From: Crenothrix polyspora
Lineage (GTDB): Bacteria; Pseudomonadota; Gammaproteobacteria; Methylococcales; Methylomonadaceae
Reading direction: 5' to 3'
Assembly: GCA_945877505.1 (NCBI GenBank)
Contig: CAMDWT010000004.1
Span: forward strand, 1 to 64,000
Length of the DNA: 64,000 nucleotides
Shown here: positions 40,826 to 49,814 of the stretch, one piece after another
Layout: every line of letters begins with the position of its first letter
How positions within the stretch are numbered: the first letter of the stretch is position 1
Notes under the pieces: model-generated
Database searches by the model: none
What the model saw: the letters and a program-made list of their open reading frames with translations, nothing else
What the model was told of the DNA's origin: nothing
Program-made: the position numbers and the translations under genes

Positions 40826-41617
40826 TTAAGCTTGGTGACGCATGTATTTTTCAACACTTGTTACTATTGGAGCAGGTTTTTGCTTTTCAACTAAAGCCTG
40901 TCTAACCATATATTTGGCTACTCTACTGATTTGAGGCTGATTTGCTTGCTCATCAAGGTATTTAGCAACACCTGTTAAAATAGTAGGTTGTTCTGCTTTT
41001 TTAGCAGTTAGAGCAGCTATTGCCGCTTGTTTTGCCATGTACTTGGCAACTCTACTAGGTTGTGGAAGGTTTTCTTGTGTTTGCAAATATTTTGCAACGC
41101 CAGAAATTTCAACTTTAACGGGTTTAACTTGTGTAGCTGATAAGGCGGCTTGCTTTGTAAGGTATCTTGCAACATTACTGGGTTGCGGCAAACTAGCTTG
41201 ATGTTTCATATATTTTTCAACACCTGTTAGTTCAGGTGCTGGTTTTTTATTTTTCAAGTATTTCTCAACGCCCGTTACTTCAGGTTCGCCACTGAGTTGT
41301 CTTAGCTGTTTTTCTGCTATGGATTGTCTCAATACATATTTAGAAACACCACTAGTAGGGGTTTGATCAAGACTTTCAAGGTATTTAGCAACACCACTTA
41401 CTAATTGATCAGGTTCAATTAAGATGCTTTCGGATAATAATAAAGCATATTTATTGTTTAAATACCTTGAAACTCCAGTTACACCATTTGGATCTTTGGA
41501 GTAGACAGGATAAACAGGTTCATCTCTGTATATATCTTCAGATCTAGGCCGATTCATGAAAAAGAACAAACCCGCAACTGCAGGAAAAAAAAAGCCATTC
41601 GAGTTATTCTTGTTCAT
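40826..41617 (-). CDS. Repeat protein with 11 copies of [ST]xVx[KR]Y[LMV]xx[QK]; short N-terminal hydrophobic segment
   Basis: 263 aa; motif starts at residues 47, 74, 89, 115, 131, 147, 172, 188, 215, 231, 253; N-terminal GFFFPAVAGLFFFM. Confidence 0.9.
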   Translation of the reverse strand: MNKNNSNGFFFPAVAGLFFFMNRPRSEDIYRDEPVYPVYSKDPNGVTGVSRYLNNKYALLLSESILIEPDQLVSGVAKYLESLDQTPTSGVSKYVLRQSIAEKQLRQLSGEPEVTGVEKYLKNKKPAPELTGVEKYMKHQASLPQPSNVARYLTKQAALSATQVKPVKVEISGVAKYLQTQENLPQPSRVAKYMAKQAAIAALTAKKAEQPTILTGVAKYLDEQANQPQISRVAKYMVRQALVEKQKPAPIVTSVEKYMRHQA

Positions 41618-41619
41618 AA

Positions 41620-42312
41620 TTAGCCCCGGTCACGCATGTATTTATCAACACCAGTTGCAGTTTTACTTGCAGTTTCTTTCGAAGATACGGCTTGTTTTGC
41701 CATGTATTTGGCTACACCGGTTGCCAATGTTACAGATTTTACATTTGATTCTAAGTATCTTGATACGCCGGTACCTGATACTTTATTTAAGTATTTGGCA
41801 ACACCCGTATTCAGAGCATAAGATTTTCTAGCTACTACGGGAGCAGAATTTTTAACGGTAGTGCCACTGGTTTTTTTGAATAAATAAAAACCTGCTGCTG
41901 CAAGTAATAATAAGCCAATCAAGTAGCTTGACATAGAAGATGAATCTTCAGCGGCTTCACTCACAACAACACTTTGAGTTTCTGTTGAGTTTGAAGTCGA
42001 AACTTTTGATACAGTTGACTTTGATGGTTTGTAATTCGGGTCAGAATAAACAACTTCTGGCTTGAAATCAGCCGCAGGATATTTGTCATCATGAGCAGAT
42101 GCTGCTGAGGAACTCGAAGCGGCTTTAGCGGCGGGAGCTGCCTTAGATGCAGTTGCTGTATTACTCTTAGCCACTATATCGCTATTTTGGTAAAGTACTT
42201 CAGGTTGAAAGTCTGCAGCTGGATACTGTTGATCAGCGCTTACTACCGCACTGGATATCAGAAGTATCGCAAACGCTCCTTTTGTCAAATTTTTCTTTTT
42301 CACGTTGTTCAC
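41620..42312 (-). CDS. Bipartite membrane protein: signal peptide, two YPAADF[QK]PEV[LV]Y repeats, one TM, four TGVxKYL repeats
   Basis: 230 aa; SAVVSA-DQQ cleavage-like site; TM SSYLIGLLLLAAAGFYLFKK; motifs at residues 169, 181, 198, 220; 2-nt gap to the next gene. A start at the second GTG (42303) fits the SD-like AGGTG better. Confidence 0.87.
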   Translation of the reverse strand: MNNVKKKNLTKGAFAILLISSAVVSADQQYPAADFQPEVLYQNSDIVAKSNTATASKAAPAAKAASSSSAASAHDDKYPAADFKPEVVYSDPNYKPSKSTVSKVSTSNSTETQSVVVSEAAEDSSSMSSYLIGLLLLAAAGFYLFKKTSGTTVKNSAPVVARKSYALNTGVAKYLNKVSGTGVSRYLESNVKSVTLATGVAKYMAKQAVSSKETASKTATGVDKYMRDRG

Positions 42313-42335
42313 CTAAAAGTCGGAAGAAGTGGTTT

Positions 42336-42381
42336 GAGAGCCCGAGATGCTAAATTGTCTTAGCAGAAAGAAAGGGCTCTC
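42336..42381. other. Nested stem-loop between tkt and the repeat-protein genes
   Basis: GAGAGCCC (42336-42343)/GGGCTCTC (42374-42381) enclosing GCTAA/TTAGC. Confidence 0.65.
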
Positions 42382-42421
42382 TCTCCAAATTTAATGTGTA
42401 AAACTATTCTATATTTTTAAA

Positions 42422-44416
42422 TTAAAGTACTGCTTCAACGTTCTTAACTACGTTTTCAACGGTAAAGCCAAACTCTTTGAAAAGTTGACCCGCTGGAGCA
42501 GACTCGCCAAATCGGTCGAGGCCTACAATTTTACCGTTGGTTCCTACATATTTCCACCAACCATCAGTTACACCCGCTTCAACGGCTACACGTTTGGTTA
42601 CCGCAGAAGGTAATACTGATTCGCGATAGGCTGCATCTTGAGCATCAAAGATATTAGTTGATGGCATCGATACAACACGAATATTTTTACCAGTAGTTCT
42701 AATTTGCTCCGCTGCTTTAAGAGCAAGTTCAACTTCAGAACCAGTAGCAATAATAATTGCATCAGGCTGACCTTCACTGTCACTAAGAATGTATCCACCG
42801 CGCGAAATCGCCTCAATTTGTTGCTGAGTGCGAGGTACATGAGGAAGATTTTGACGTGAAAAAACAAGTATAGAAGGTCCGCTTTGCCTTTCGAAAGCTG
42901 CTTTCCAAGAAATAGTTGTTTCAACTGCATCACACGGACGCCAAACTTGAATTCCTGGTATTAATCTAAGTGTTGCAGTTTGTTCAACGGGTTGATGAGT
43001 CGGACCATCTTCACCAAGACCTATTGAGTCATGTGTGTATACGAAGATTGATCTGATTTTCATCAATGATGCCATGCGTAGCGCATTTCGAGCATATTCT
43101 GAGAACATGAGAAAGGTAGCGCCAAATGGAATTAATCCACCATGAAGAGCAATACCATTCATAATTGCAGACATACCAAATTCACGTACACCATAATTGA
43201 TGTAGTTTGCATCGGGCTTATCAGCACGCATTGGTTTGTAACCCGTCCATTCAGTCATATTTGAGCAGCCTAAATCAGCTGATCCACCGAATATTTCTGG
43301 TAAAATTTTTGCAAAGCCTTCAATTGCAGCTAATGAAGAAAGACGCGTTGCTGTTGTTTTTGCTTCTGCATTGATTGAATTTACAAATTCATTTGCTTTA
43401 TTTTCCCAATTAGAAGGTAGTTCGCCCGCCATTCTACGTTGGTATTCTGAGGCTAGTTCAGGATGTGCAGCTTGGTAAGCGGAAAATTTTTCATTCCATT
43501 CTTTTTCAGCTTTTGATCCTTTGTTTTTAGCATCCCATCCAGCATAGACTTCTGATGGTATTACAAAGGCTTCATGATCCCAACCTAGCGCAGCTTTAGT
43601 TAGATTAATCTCGTCTTGACCTAGAGCAGCGCCATGACAAGCATGACTACCTGCTTTATTAGGCGAACCAAACCCAATGGTTGTTTTGCAACAAATCATG
43701 GTAGGTTTATCTGTCATGGCTTTTGCCATTTGGATTGCTTTAGTTAGTGCCACATGATCGTGACCATCTACATCAGCAATAACATGCCATCCATAAGCTT
43801 CGAAACGCAGTGGTGTATTATCGGTAAACCAGCCATCAACATGTCCGTCAATGGAAATGCCGTTGTCGTCCCAAAATGCTATTAAATTACCGAGGCCTAG
43901 TGTTCCGGCTAGCGAGCATGCTTCATGAGAAATACCTTCCATCAAGCAACCATCACCTAAGAAAGTATAGGTGTGATGATCTACTATTTTATGGCCGTCT
44001 CTATTGAACTGAGCCGCAAGTGCTTTTTCTGCAATTGCCATGCCGACTGCATTAGTAATACCTTGTCCTAAAGGACCCGTTGTTGTCTCAACGCCTGGGG
44101 CGTAACCATACTCTGGGTGTCCAGGTGTTTTAGAGTGAAGTTGACGAAAATTCATCAGTTCTTCAATAGGGAGATCATATCCAGTCAAGTGCAATAGTGA
44201 ATAAATCAACATCGAACCGTGGCCATTAGACAGCACGAAACGGTCCCGATTTGACCATTGAGGATTGGACGGATTGTGTTTCATGAAATCATTCCACAAA
44301 ACTTCGGCAATATCTGCCATTCCCATTGGTGCCCCTGGATGTCCAGAATTTGCTTTTTGAACGGCGTCCATGCTCAAAGCGCGTATGGCGTTCGCTAATT
44401 CTCGGCGCGAAGTCAT
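42422..44416 (-). CDS. tkt: Transketolase
   Basis: [61 protein letters not shown]. Confidence 0.98.
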   Translation of the reverse strand: MTSRRELANAIRALSMDAVQKANSGHPGAPMGMADIAEVLWNDFMKHNPSNPQWSNRDRFVLSNGHGSMLIYSLLHLTGYDLPIEELMNFRQLHSKTPGHPEYGYAPGVETTTGPLGQGITNAVGMAIAEKALAAQFNRDGHKIVDHHTYTFLGDGCLMEGISHEACSLAGTLGLGNLIAFWDDNGISIDGHVDGWFTDNTPLRFEAYGWHVIADVDGHDHVALTKAIQMAKAMTDKPTMICCKTTIGFGSPNKAGSHACHGAALGQDEINLTKAALGWDHEAFVIPSEVYAGWDAKNKGSKAEKEWNEKFSAYQAAHPELASEYQRRMAGELPSNWENKANEFVNSINAEAKTTATRLSSLAAIEGFAKILPEIFGGSADLGCSNMTEWTGYKPMRADKPDANYINYGVREFGMSAIMNGIALHGGLIPFGATFLMFSEYARNALRMASLMKIRSIFVYTHDSIGLGEDGPTHQPVEQTATLRLIPGIQVWRPCDAVETTISWKAAFERQSGPSILVFSRQNLPHVPRTQQQIEAISRGGYILSDSEGQPDAIIIATGSEVELALKAAEQIRTTGKNIRVVSMPSTNIFDAQDAAYRESVLPSAVTKRVAVEAGVTDGWWKYVGTNGKIVGLDRFGESAPAGQLFKEFGFTVENVVKNVEAVL

Positions 44417-44521
44417 ATTATTCTCCTTTATTATTTTTATAAATTACGTGTAGTGACATTTATCTTTATTGCGATCTTGCCACGAAAAATTCTTATATTT
44501 TAGTTAGTACGGCAAAGTTAG

Positions 44522-44544
44522 AACGAGTGGGTATTCCACTCGTT
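44522..44544. other. phi-tkt intergenic stem-loop
   Basis: AACGAGTGG-gtatt-CCACTCGTT perfect 9 bp, no long T-tract. Confidence 0.65.
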
Positions 44545-44553
44545 CGTCTGCCG

Positions 44554-45087
44554 CTATTCTAAATTAGCGTGCCTTTCTCTCATTATTTCTTCAGGAATTC
44601 CTTTTTCGTGAATAATATGAGAAATAGTTGCTTCCAAAAATAACAAGGTTGAAAGTTCAAATACAGTACCCATAGGCATTCCTAAAACCTTACCGTATTG
44701 TTCTTGCTTGCCAATTTGAAATACACCATCAGCTAGATCACCAATAGTTGATTCTCCTTTCGCAGAAATCAAAACTATATTTGCACCCATTTTCTTTGCA
44801 CTTTTAGTGAATGCTATTAATTGTTCAGTCTCTCCAGATCCGGAAATAATGATCAATAAGTCACCGTTTTTAATACTTGGCGTTACAATTTCTCCTACGA
44901 CACTGACATCGTAACCACCATGTACAAGCCTCATTGCAAAGAAATTGCCAACCAACTTGGATCGCCCAGCTCCCGCAATGAAAATACGTTTGGCGTTATC
45001 AAGTAACTGGGTTAGCTTTGCATCATACGTATCATCTGTAGCTTCAAGTACACCTGAAATCTTTTCTATGATAAGTTGCTGATGCAT
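44554..45087 (-). CDS. hxlB: 6-phospho-3-hexuloisomerase
   Basis: SIS domain IFIAGAGRSKLVGNFFAMRLVHGGYDVSVVGE; directly follows HPS. Confidence 0.96.
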   Translation of the reverse strand: MHQQLIIEKISGVLEATDDTYDAKLTQLLDNAKRIFIAGAGRSKLVGNFFAMRLVHGGYDVSVVGEIVTPSIKNGDLLIIISGSGETEQLIAFTKSAKKMGANIVLISAKGESTIGDLADGVFQIGKQEQYGKVLGMPMGTVFELSTLLFLEATISHIIHEKGIPEEIMRERHANLE

Positions 45088-45089
45088 AA

Positions 45090-45731
45090 TTAAACCGCGT
45101 CAACCAATTCGCGAATTTCACGAGCTGCATCTGCAGGAGAAGCTGCGCCATAAATAGCTGCGCCAACAACGATAATGTTTGCGCCTGCTCTAACAACGTC
45201 TTGTACAGTAGATGCTTTGATGCCGCCAGCAACTGAAATTCTAACTGGCAAGCCTAATCCTGCGATTAAGTTTAAGTCAGCAAATGGAGTGTGGCCAGCT
45301 GCTTGTGCATCAAGACCTGTGTGAATACCCATTACTTGCGCGCCTGCTTCACAAGTTGCTCTTGCACAAGCTGCTTTATCATCAACATTGATTAAGTCAA
45401 TTTGAGCTTCTGCACCATGTGCGTTTGCTGCTTTGATAACGCCTTGGCAAGTAGCTAAACCTGATACGCCAAGAACAGTAACAATATCTGCACCAGCTGC
45501 ATAGAAAGGCGTTGCTTCATATTCGCCAGCATCCATTGTTTTAAGATCAACTAACAACAGTTTTTCTGGGAATCTTGCTCTCAATTCTTTAACTAAATTG
45601 ATACCATTGTGTTTGATGCAAGGAGTTCCAATTTCAAAAATGTCAACATAAGGTGCTACTAAGGTAGCAAGACCTACAGTTGCGTCAAAATCCAGTGAAT
45701 CTAATGCCATTTGTATTAATGGTTTTGCCAT
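45090..45731 (-). CDS. hxlA: 3-hexulose-6-phosphate synthase
   Basis: QMALDSLDFDATVGLATLVAPYVDIFEIGTPCIKHNGINLV; LLVDLKTMDAGEYEA. Confidence 0.97.
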   Translation of the reverse strand: MAKPLIQMALDSLDFDATVGLATLVAPYVDIFEIGTPCIKHNGINLVKELRARFPEKLLLVDLKTMDAGEYEATPFYAAGADIVTVLGVSGLATCQGVIKAANAHGAEAQIDLINVDDKAACARATCEAGAQVMGIHTGLDAQAAGHTPFADLNLIAGLGLPVRISVAGGIKASTVQDVVRAGANIIVVGAAIYGAASPADAAREIRELVDAV

Positions 45732-46013
45732 GATATGTGCTCCGAAGGGTTATATTAATAGTTATAGTTGGTTACATACTTGTTTTGCGGACATAACTGT
45801 AAAGTAGAAAGGGCAGGCATGTCAATGCTAAATGATTAAAGAACATTATCCCGCCTAATTTTAATGCAGAATTTATGGCTTTTGGTCATATAAAAACAAT
45901 TAGTTATTTGCTGTTTATCTTTTTTTTATCGGCTTACGTTATTACTTAATTTTATTGTTTGCCCTTATTCTACTCACGGCGATCTATTTATTTCGCATTC
46001 AAGCCGTAATCTA

Positions 46014-46784
46014 TTATAACCTAAACAAATCATAAAAGTTCTTAGATGAAATTTCAGCAGTTTTGGCGCTTGATATTCCACGTAATTCAGCGACTTGATC
46101 TGCTACATAGCGGACATAAGTTGGATAGTTTGGTCTGCCACGAAAAGGAACGGGTGCTAAGTAAGGTGAGTCTGTTTCAATTAGAAATTTATCGACGGGT
46201 ACTTTCTTTGCGACTTCTCTTATGGCCGAAGCATTTTTAAAGGTAACAATGCCAGAAAAGGAAATATAAAAATTTAGGTCCATTGCTTTTTGTGCAAACT
46301 CCCAGTCTTCTGTGAAACAGTGTATAACACCACCTACTTCACCAGCATTTTCTTCCTTTAGGATACGAAGAGTGTCTTCTTTTGCTTCACGCGTGTGAAT
46401 AATTAAAGGTTTTTTTAGTTTTTTGGCCGCTTGTATATGATTTTTGAATCGATTATGTTGCCATTCTAGATTGCCTTCGCTGCGAAAATAATCTAGTCCA
46501 GTTTCACCTATACCGATAACCTTATCCGCTTGCCCTAGATTGATTAGATCATTAACACTTGGATCTATACATTCTTGTACGTTTGGGTGTACACCAACTG
46601 TTACTGATATTTGTTGATAAGTGCTTACCAAGTCTAACATAGCGGGATATGACTCTAGGTCTATCGCAATACATAATAGGTGCTCAATTTGATTATTTTT
46701 TGCTTCATCCATAAAACAAGAAAAATCATTTTGATAGGGTGCAAGATCAATTCGATCTAGATGGCAATGAGAGTCTATTAACAT
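46014..46784 (-). CDS. tatD: TatD family hydrolase
   Basis: MLIDSHCHLDRIDL; GIGETGLDYF; LIETDSPYLAP. Confidence 0.96.
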   Translation of the reverse strand: MLIDSHCHLDRIDLAPYQNDFSCFMDEAKNNQIEHLLCIAIDLESYPAMLDLVSTYQQISVTVGVHPNVQECIDPSVNDLINLGQADKVIGIGETGLDYFRSEGNLEWQHNRFKNHIQAAKKLKKPLIIHTREAKEDTLRILKEENAGEVGGVIHCFTEDWEFAQKAMDLNFYISFSGIVTFKNASAIREVAKKVPVDKFLIETDSPYLAPVPFRGRPNYPTYVRYVADQVAELRGISSAKTAEISSKNFYDLFRL

Positions 46785-46791
46785 AGTTGAA

Positions 46792-47148
46792 TTACATGGT
46801 ATAAGTTGATCGGTCAGATGTTAGGCCGCCTGCTAAATAAGTTTCTATTTTATTGCGGACCATGATGGCATCTTGATCAATAAATTGTACACCAATGCCA
46901 CTTGCTCTATAACTACCTGAGCGAGGTGGAGTAATCCATATTACTTTACCTGCAATGGGTAAGCGCTCAACTTCCTCCATTAAATTTAGCAAAATAAAAA
47001 CTTCCTGCCCCATTTCATGGTCTCGATTGGTTGGGATAAATAACCCACCATTTATAACAAAAGGCATATAAGCTGCATATAAAGCACTTTTTTCTTTAAT
47101 AGTGATGGTTAATATACCTTGCCTAGCTGTTGTTGTTTCAGTCATCAA
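46792..47148 (-). CDS. PilZ domain-containing protein
   Basis: Short protein after holB: GGLFIPTNRDHEMGQEVFILLNLMEE..PIAGKVIWITPP..GIGVQF. Confidence 0.9.
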   Translation of the reverse strand: MMTETTTARQGILTITIKEKSALYAAYMPFVINGGLFIPTNRDHEMGQEVFILLNLMEEVERLPIAGKVIWITPPRSGSYRASGIGVQFIDQDAIMVRNKIETYLAGGLTSDRSTYTM

Positions 47149-48137
47149 ATTTTATCCGCGTTGAGTTCAAACCAATTTATTAAAATTTCTTCGAACATAT
47201 TTTGCTTATTTATTTGTGTATTAAGTTGCTGGCGACTTAATAGAATTAAATCATAAAATTGGTATAACTTCTTTATTTTAATATGAAGTGCTATCGCTTG
47301 CAGAGGCTCTTTTAAGTCTGGATTATATAGCCAGTCGGGTTTTATTTGGTAATAACATTTAATAATGTCGATAACCCAGGTTGTTATCCAGAATAGTAGC
47401 AGTGTCGCAGATTGTTTATGCCAGTGTTCTGCAATTATTATGGGGTGTTGGTTCATTTTTGCTATATTTAGCCATGAATTGAAGCATTCATTTCGTAGAG
47501 CCATTGTGTTGTTGCTTACATAATCTAAGGCTAATAAAGGCGACCCTTGTGTTAAATTGTATAATTCGTCATTGCTGTTGTAGGCTACATTTGTATTTTG
47601 TTCTGCTAGCCAGGTTAAAAATATTTTTTTACTGGGAATGCTGATAGCTAGTTTTTGACAGCGACTGAGTATAGTGGCTGGTAACTGCCCCATCTTTTCT
47701 GTAATCAAAATGATAACCGTGCGCGCTGTTGGTTCTTCGAGACATTTTAAAAAGGCGTTAGCGGCTGATTTATTCATCCTATCTGCAGGATAAACAATAA
47801 TGACACGGTAAGAGTCTAGTTGAGGTTTTAACGTTAGGCGAGTGATTAGATGGCGCACTTGATCAATAACAATTGCTTTCCCTAACTCTTCAGGGTTTAG
47901 TTGGATAAAATCAGGGTGTGTTTCTGCTTTTAGCAAGAAACACGCGTGACAATGTCCGCAATATAAGCCGTTGTTTTGGGGTTCATGGCACAGCAATGAA
48001 AATGCAAATTGATTGGCTAAGTGACGTTTGCCTAGACCAGCATTTCCAGTAATCAATAAGGCCTGGGGGACACGATCTTGGCGCCTGTAATCGGACAAGA
48101 GGTCCCAGTTTCTGTGTTGCCAGGGTAAAATGCTCAT
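47145..48137 (-). CDS. holB: DNA polymerase III subunit delta'
   Basis: PQALLITGNAGLGKRHLANQFA; CGHCHACFLLKAETHPDF; NKSAANAFLKCLEEP. Confidence 0.95.
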   Translation of the reverse strand: MSILPWQHRNWDLLSDYRRQDRVPQALLITGNAGLGKRHLANQFAFSLLCHEPQNNGLYCGHCHACFLLKAETHPDFIQLNPEELGKAIVIDQVRHLITRLTLKPQLDSYRVIIVYPADRMNKSAANAFLKCLEEPTARTVIILITEKMGQLPATILSRCQKLAISIPSKKIFLTWLAEQNTNVAYNSNDELYNLTQGSPLLALDYVSNNTMALRNECFNSWLNIAKMNQHPIIIAEHWHKQSATLLLFWITTWVIDIIKCYYQIKPDWLYNPDLKEPLQAIALHIKIKKLYQFYDLILLSRQQLNTQINKQNMFEEILINWFELNADKI

Positions 48138-48756
48138 CGTAAAAAAGCACTTATAATTTCAATGAGTCCACATTGTACATCGACTAAGGGTTGATTAGCC
48201 TTAATGAGTTTAATGCGATTTGGATGTAAGTCTGCTTGTAATAAATAGGCGCGTCTTACCTGCTCAAAAAAAATTATTTTTTCTGACTCAAAGCGGTCAA
48301 ATGTCGCTCTTGCCTTCGCACGTTGCATGCCAATTTCAACAGGGGCATCTAGTAGCACTGTCAAATCCGGTTTTAAATGACCTTGTACCATTTTTTCTAG
48401 CCATTCAATGGTACTTATACACATATTTCTTCCTCCGCCTTGATAGGCAAAAGTGGCATCTGTAAAGCGATCACATAACACCCATTGTCCTTTTGCTAAA
48501 GCGGGTTCAATAACGTGCTTAATGTGTTGTGCTCTTGCAGCAAATATCATCAATAATTCAGCATGTTCAGATATTGTCTCGCTATCATCCGCAAGTAATA
48601 ATTGTCGTAACTTTTCAGCTAAAGGTGTGCCGCCTGGTTCGCGTGTTACGACAACAGAAATATTGTGTTGCTGTAAGTATTTTTGTATGAAGGTTAAATT
48701 AGTGGTTTTACCAACACCTTCACCACCTTCAAGTGTAATAAATTTACCTCGGGTCA
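48134..48756 (-). CDS. tmk: Thymidylate kinase (ORF opens 48799)
   Basis: MTRGKFITLEGGEGVGKTTN; VTREPGGTPLAEKLR; DRFTDATFAYQGGGR. Confidence 0.96.
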
Positions 48757-49814
48757 TTTTTTTTCCTTTGGAAGTTATCAACGGCTTGGTTATGGTCATT
48801 AAGATTAGCGGAAAACTGATGGGTACCGTCTCCCCGTGCTACAAAATATAAATTGTTTGTAGTATCAGGGTGTAGGACCGCATTAATTGCATCACGTCCT
48901 GGCATAGCAATTGGAGTTGGGGGCAAGCCCTTAATGACATAAGTATTGTAAGGCGTTGTTGTTTTTAAATCTTTATAACTAATATTTCCTTGGTAACTTT
49001 CCCCCATGCCATAAATTACGGTGGGGTCGGTTTGTAGTAGCATGCCCGCTTCTAGCCTTCTTATAAATACACCTGCAATTAGCGGTCTTTCAGTGGGTTG
49101 TGCGGTTTCTTTTTCAACAATTGAAGCCAGTATTAATGCTTCATAAGCTGTGTTGAACGGTAAGTTGTCCGTTTTTTCCGCCCATTCTTGTTTTAGAATG
49201 GCTTGCATTTTTTTGTGGGCTCTTTTTAAAATAGAAATATCAGTAGTATGCTTTTCAAAAAAATAGGTATCAGGAAAAAAAGCTCCTTCTGGAGATTGTA
49301 ATACTTTAGGAAAGTGTTCTGTGCTTATTTCTGGGTATAAGGGCTCTGGATCAGATTCAAGCTGTGTCATTAGCTTTTCATGATTTATATTATTGACGGT
49401 GTGTTCAAGATTGGGATTGTTTTCAATTTCTTTGAGAACTTCTTTAAAATTCCAACCTTCTGGGAAGGTGATCGTATATTGTTTGGTTTTTCCTTGCACA
49501 AATAAGGCTAATATTTCAGGCATAGTTAAACCATGGGAAAGCTCATATTCACCAGTCTTGAGTTTTTTGAAGGCATTGTTTTGAACAGCGATAACCTTAA
49601 ACCAGAAAGATTCAATTTTTACGTTTTGCGAGAGTAGCTTCTCTATGATTTGGTTAAAAGAGTCGCCTTTATCTATTTGAATTAATAGTGGGCCCTCAGT
49701 AATTACTTCAGCGTTTAGGGCGCTTTGAAAGTCTCGCCATACCCAGGTGCTAGCAGCAATAAATAGTATTAAAACAAAAACGATGACTTTAAAGATCAAC
49801 CTTGATGTCCTCAT
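48744..49814 (-). CDS. mltG: Endolytic transglycosylase MltG
   Basis: SIVEKETAQPTERPLIAGVFIRRLEAGMLLQTDPTVIYG; YNTYVIKGLPPTPIAMPG. Confidence 0.96.
   Translation of the reverse strand: MRTSRLIFKVIVFVLILFIAASTWVWRDFQSALNAEVITEGPLLIQIDKGDSFNQIIEKLLSQNVKIESFWFKVIAVQNNAFKKLKTGEYELSHGLTMPEILALFVQGKTKQYTITFPEGWNFKEVLKEIENNPNLEHTVNNINHEKLMTQLESDPEPLYPEISTEHFPKVLQSPEGAFFPDTYFFEKHTTDISILKRAHKKMQAILKQEWAEKTDNLPFNTAYEALILASIVEKETAQPTERPLIAGVFIRRLEAGMLLQTDPTVIYGMGESYQGNISYKDLKTTTPYNTYVIKGLPPTPIAMPGRDAINAVLHPDTTNNLYFVARGDGTHQFSANLNDHNQAVDNFQRKKNDPR

Noticed and set aside
41636-41821. Plus-strand ORF MYLSTPVAVLLAVSFEDTACFAMYLATPVANVTDF...KYLATPV
   Set aside because: Antisense shadow of the GVxKYL repeats in the 41620..42312 gene; its apparent repeats are a by-product of the sense-strand repeats.
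41556-41831. Plus-strand 91-aa ORF overlapping both repeat genes
   Set aside because: Antisense to both repeat genes, low-complexity composition, no family resemblance.
40772-42381. Considered whether the repeated motif DNA is a CRISPR-like or minisatellite array
   Set aside because: Repeat units differ at the nucleotide level while the amino-acid motif is kept, and spacing is in whole codons, so selection is on protein.
48453-48851. Plus-strand 132-aa ORF opposite tmk/mltG
   Set aside because: Antisense to two conserved genes, no recognisable domain.
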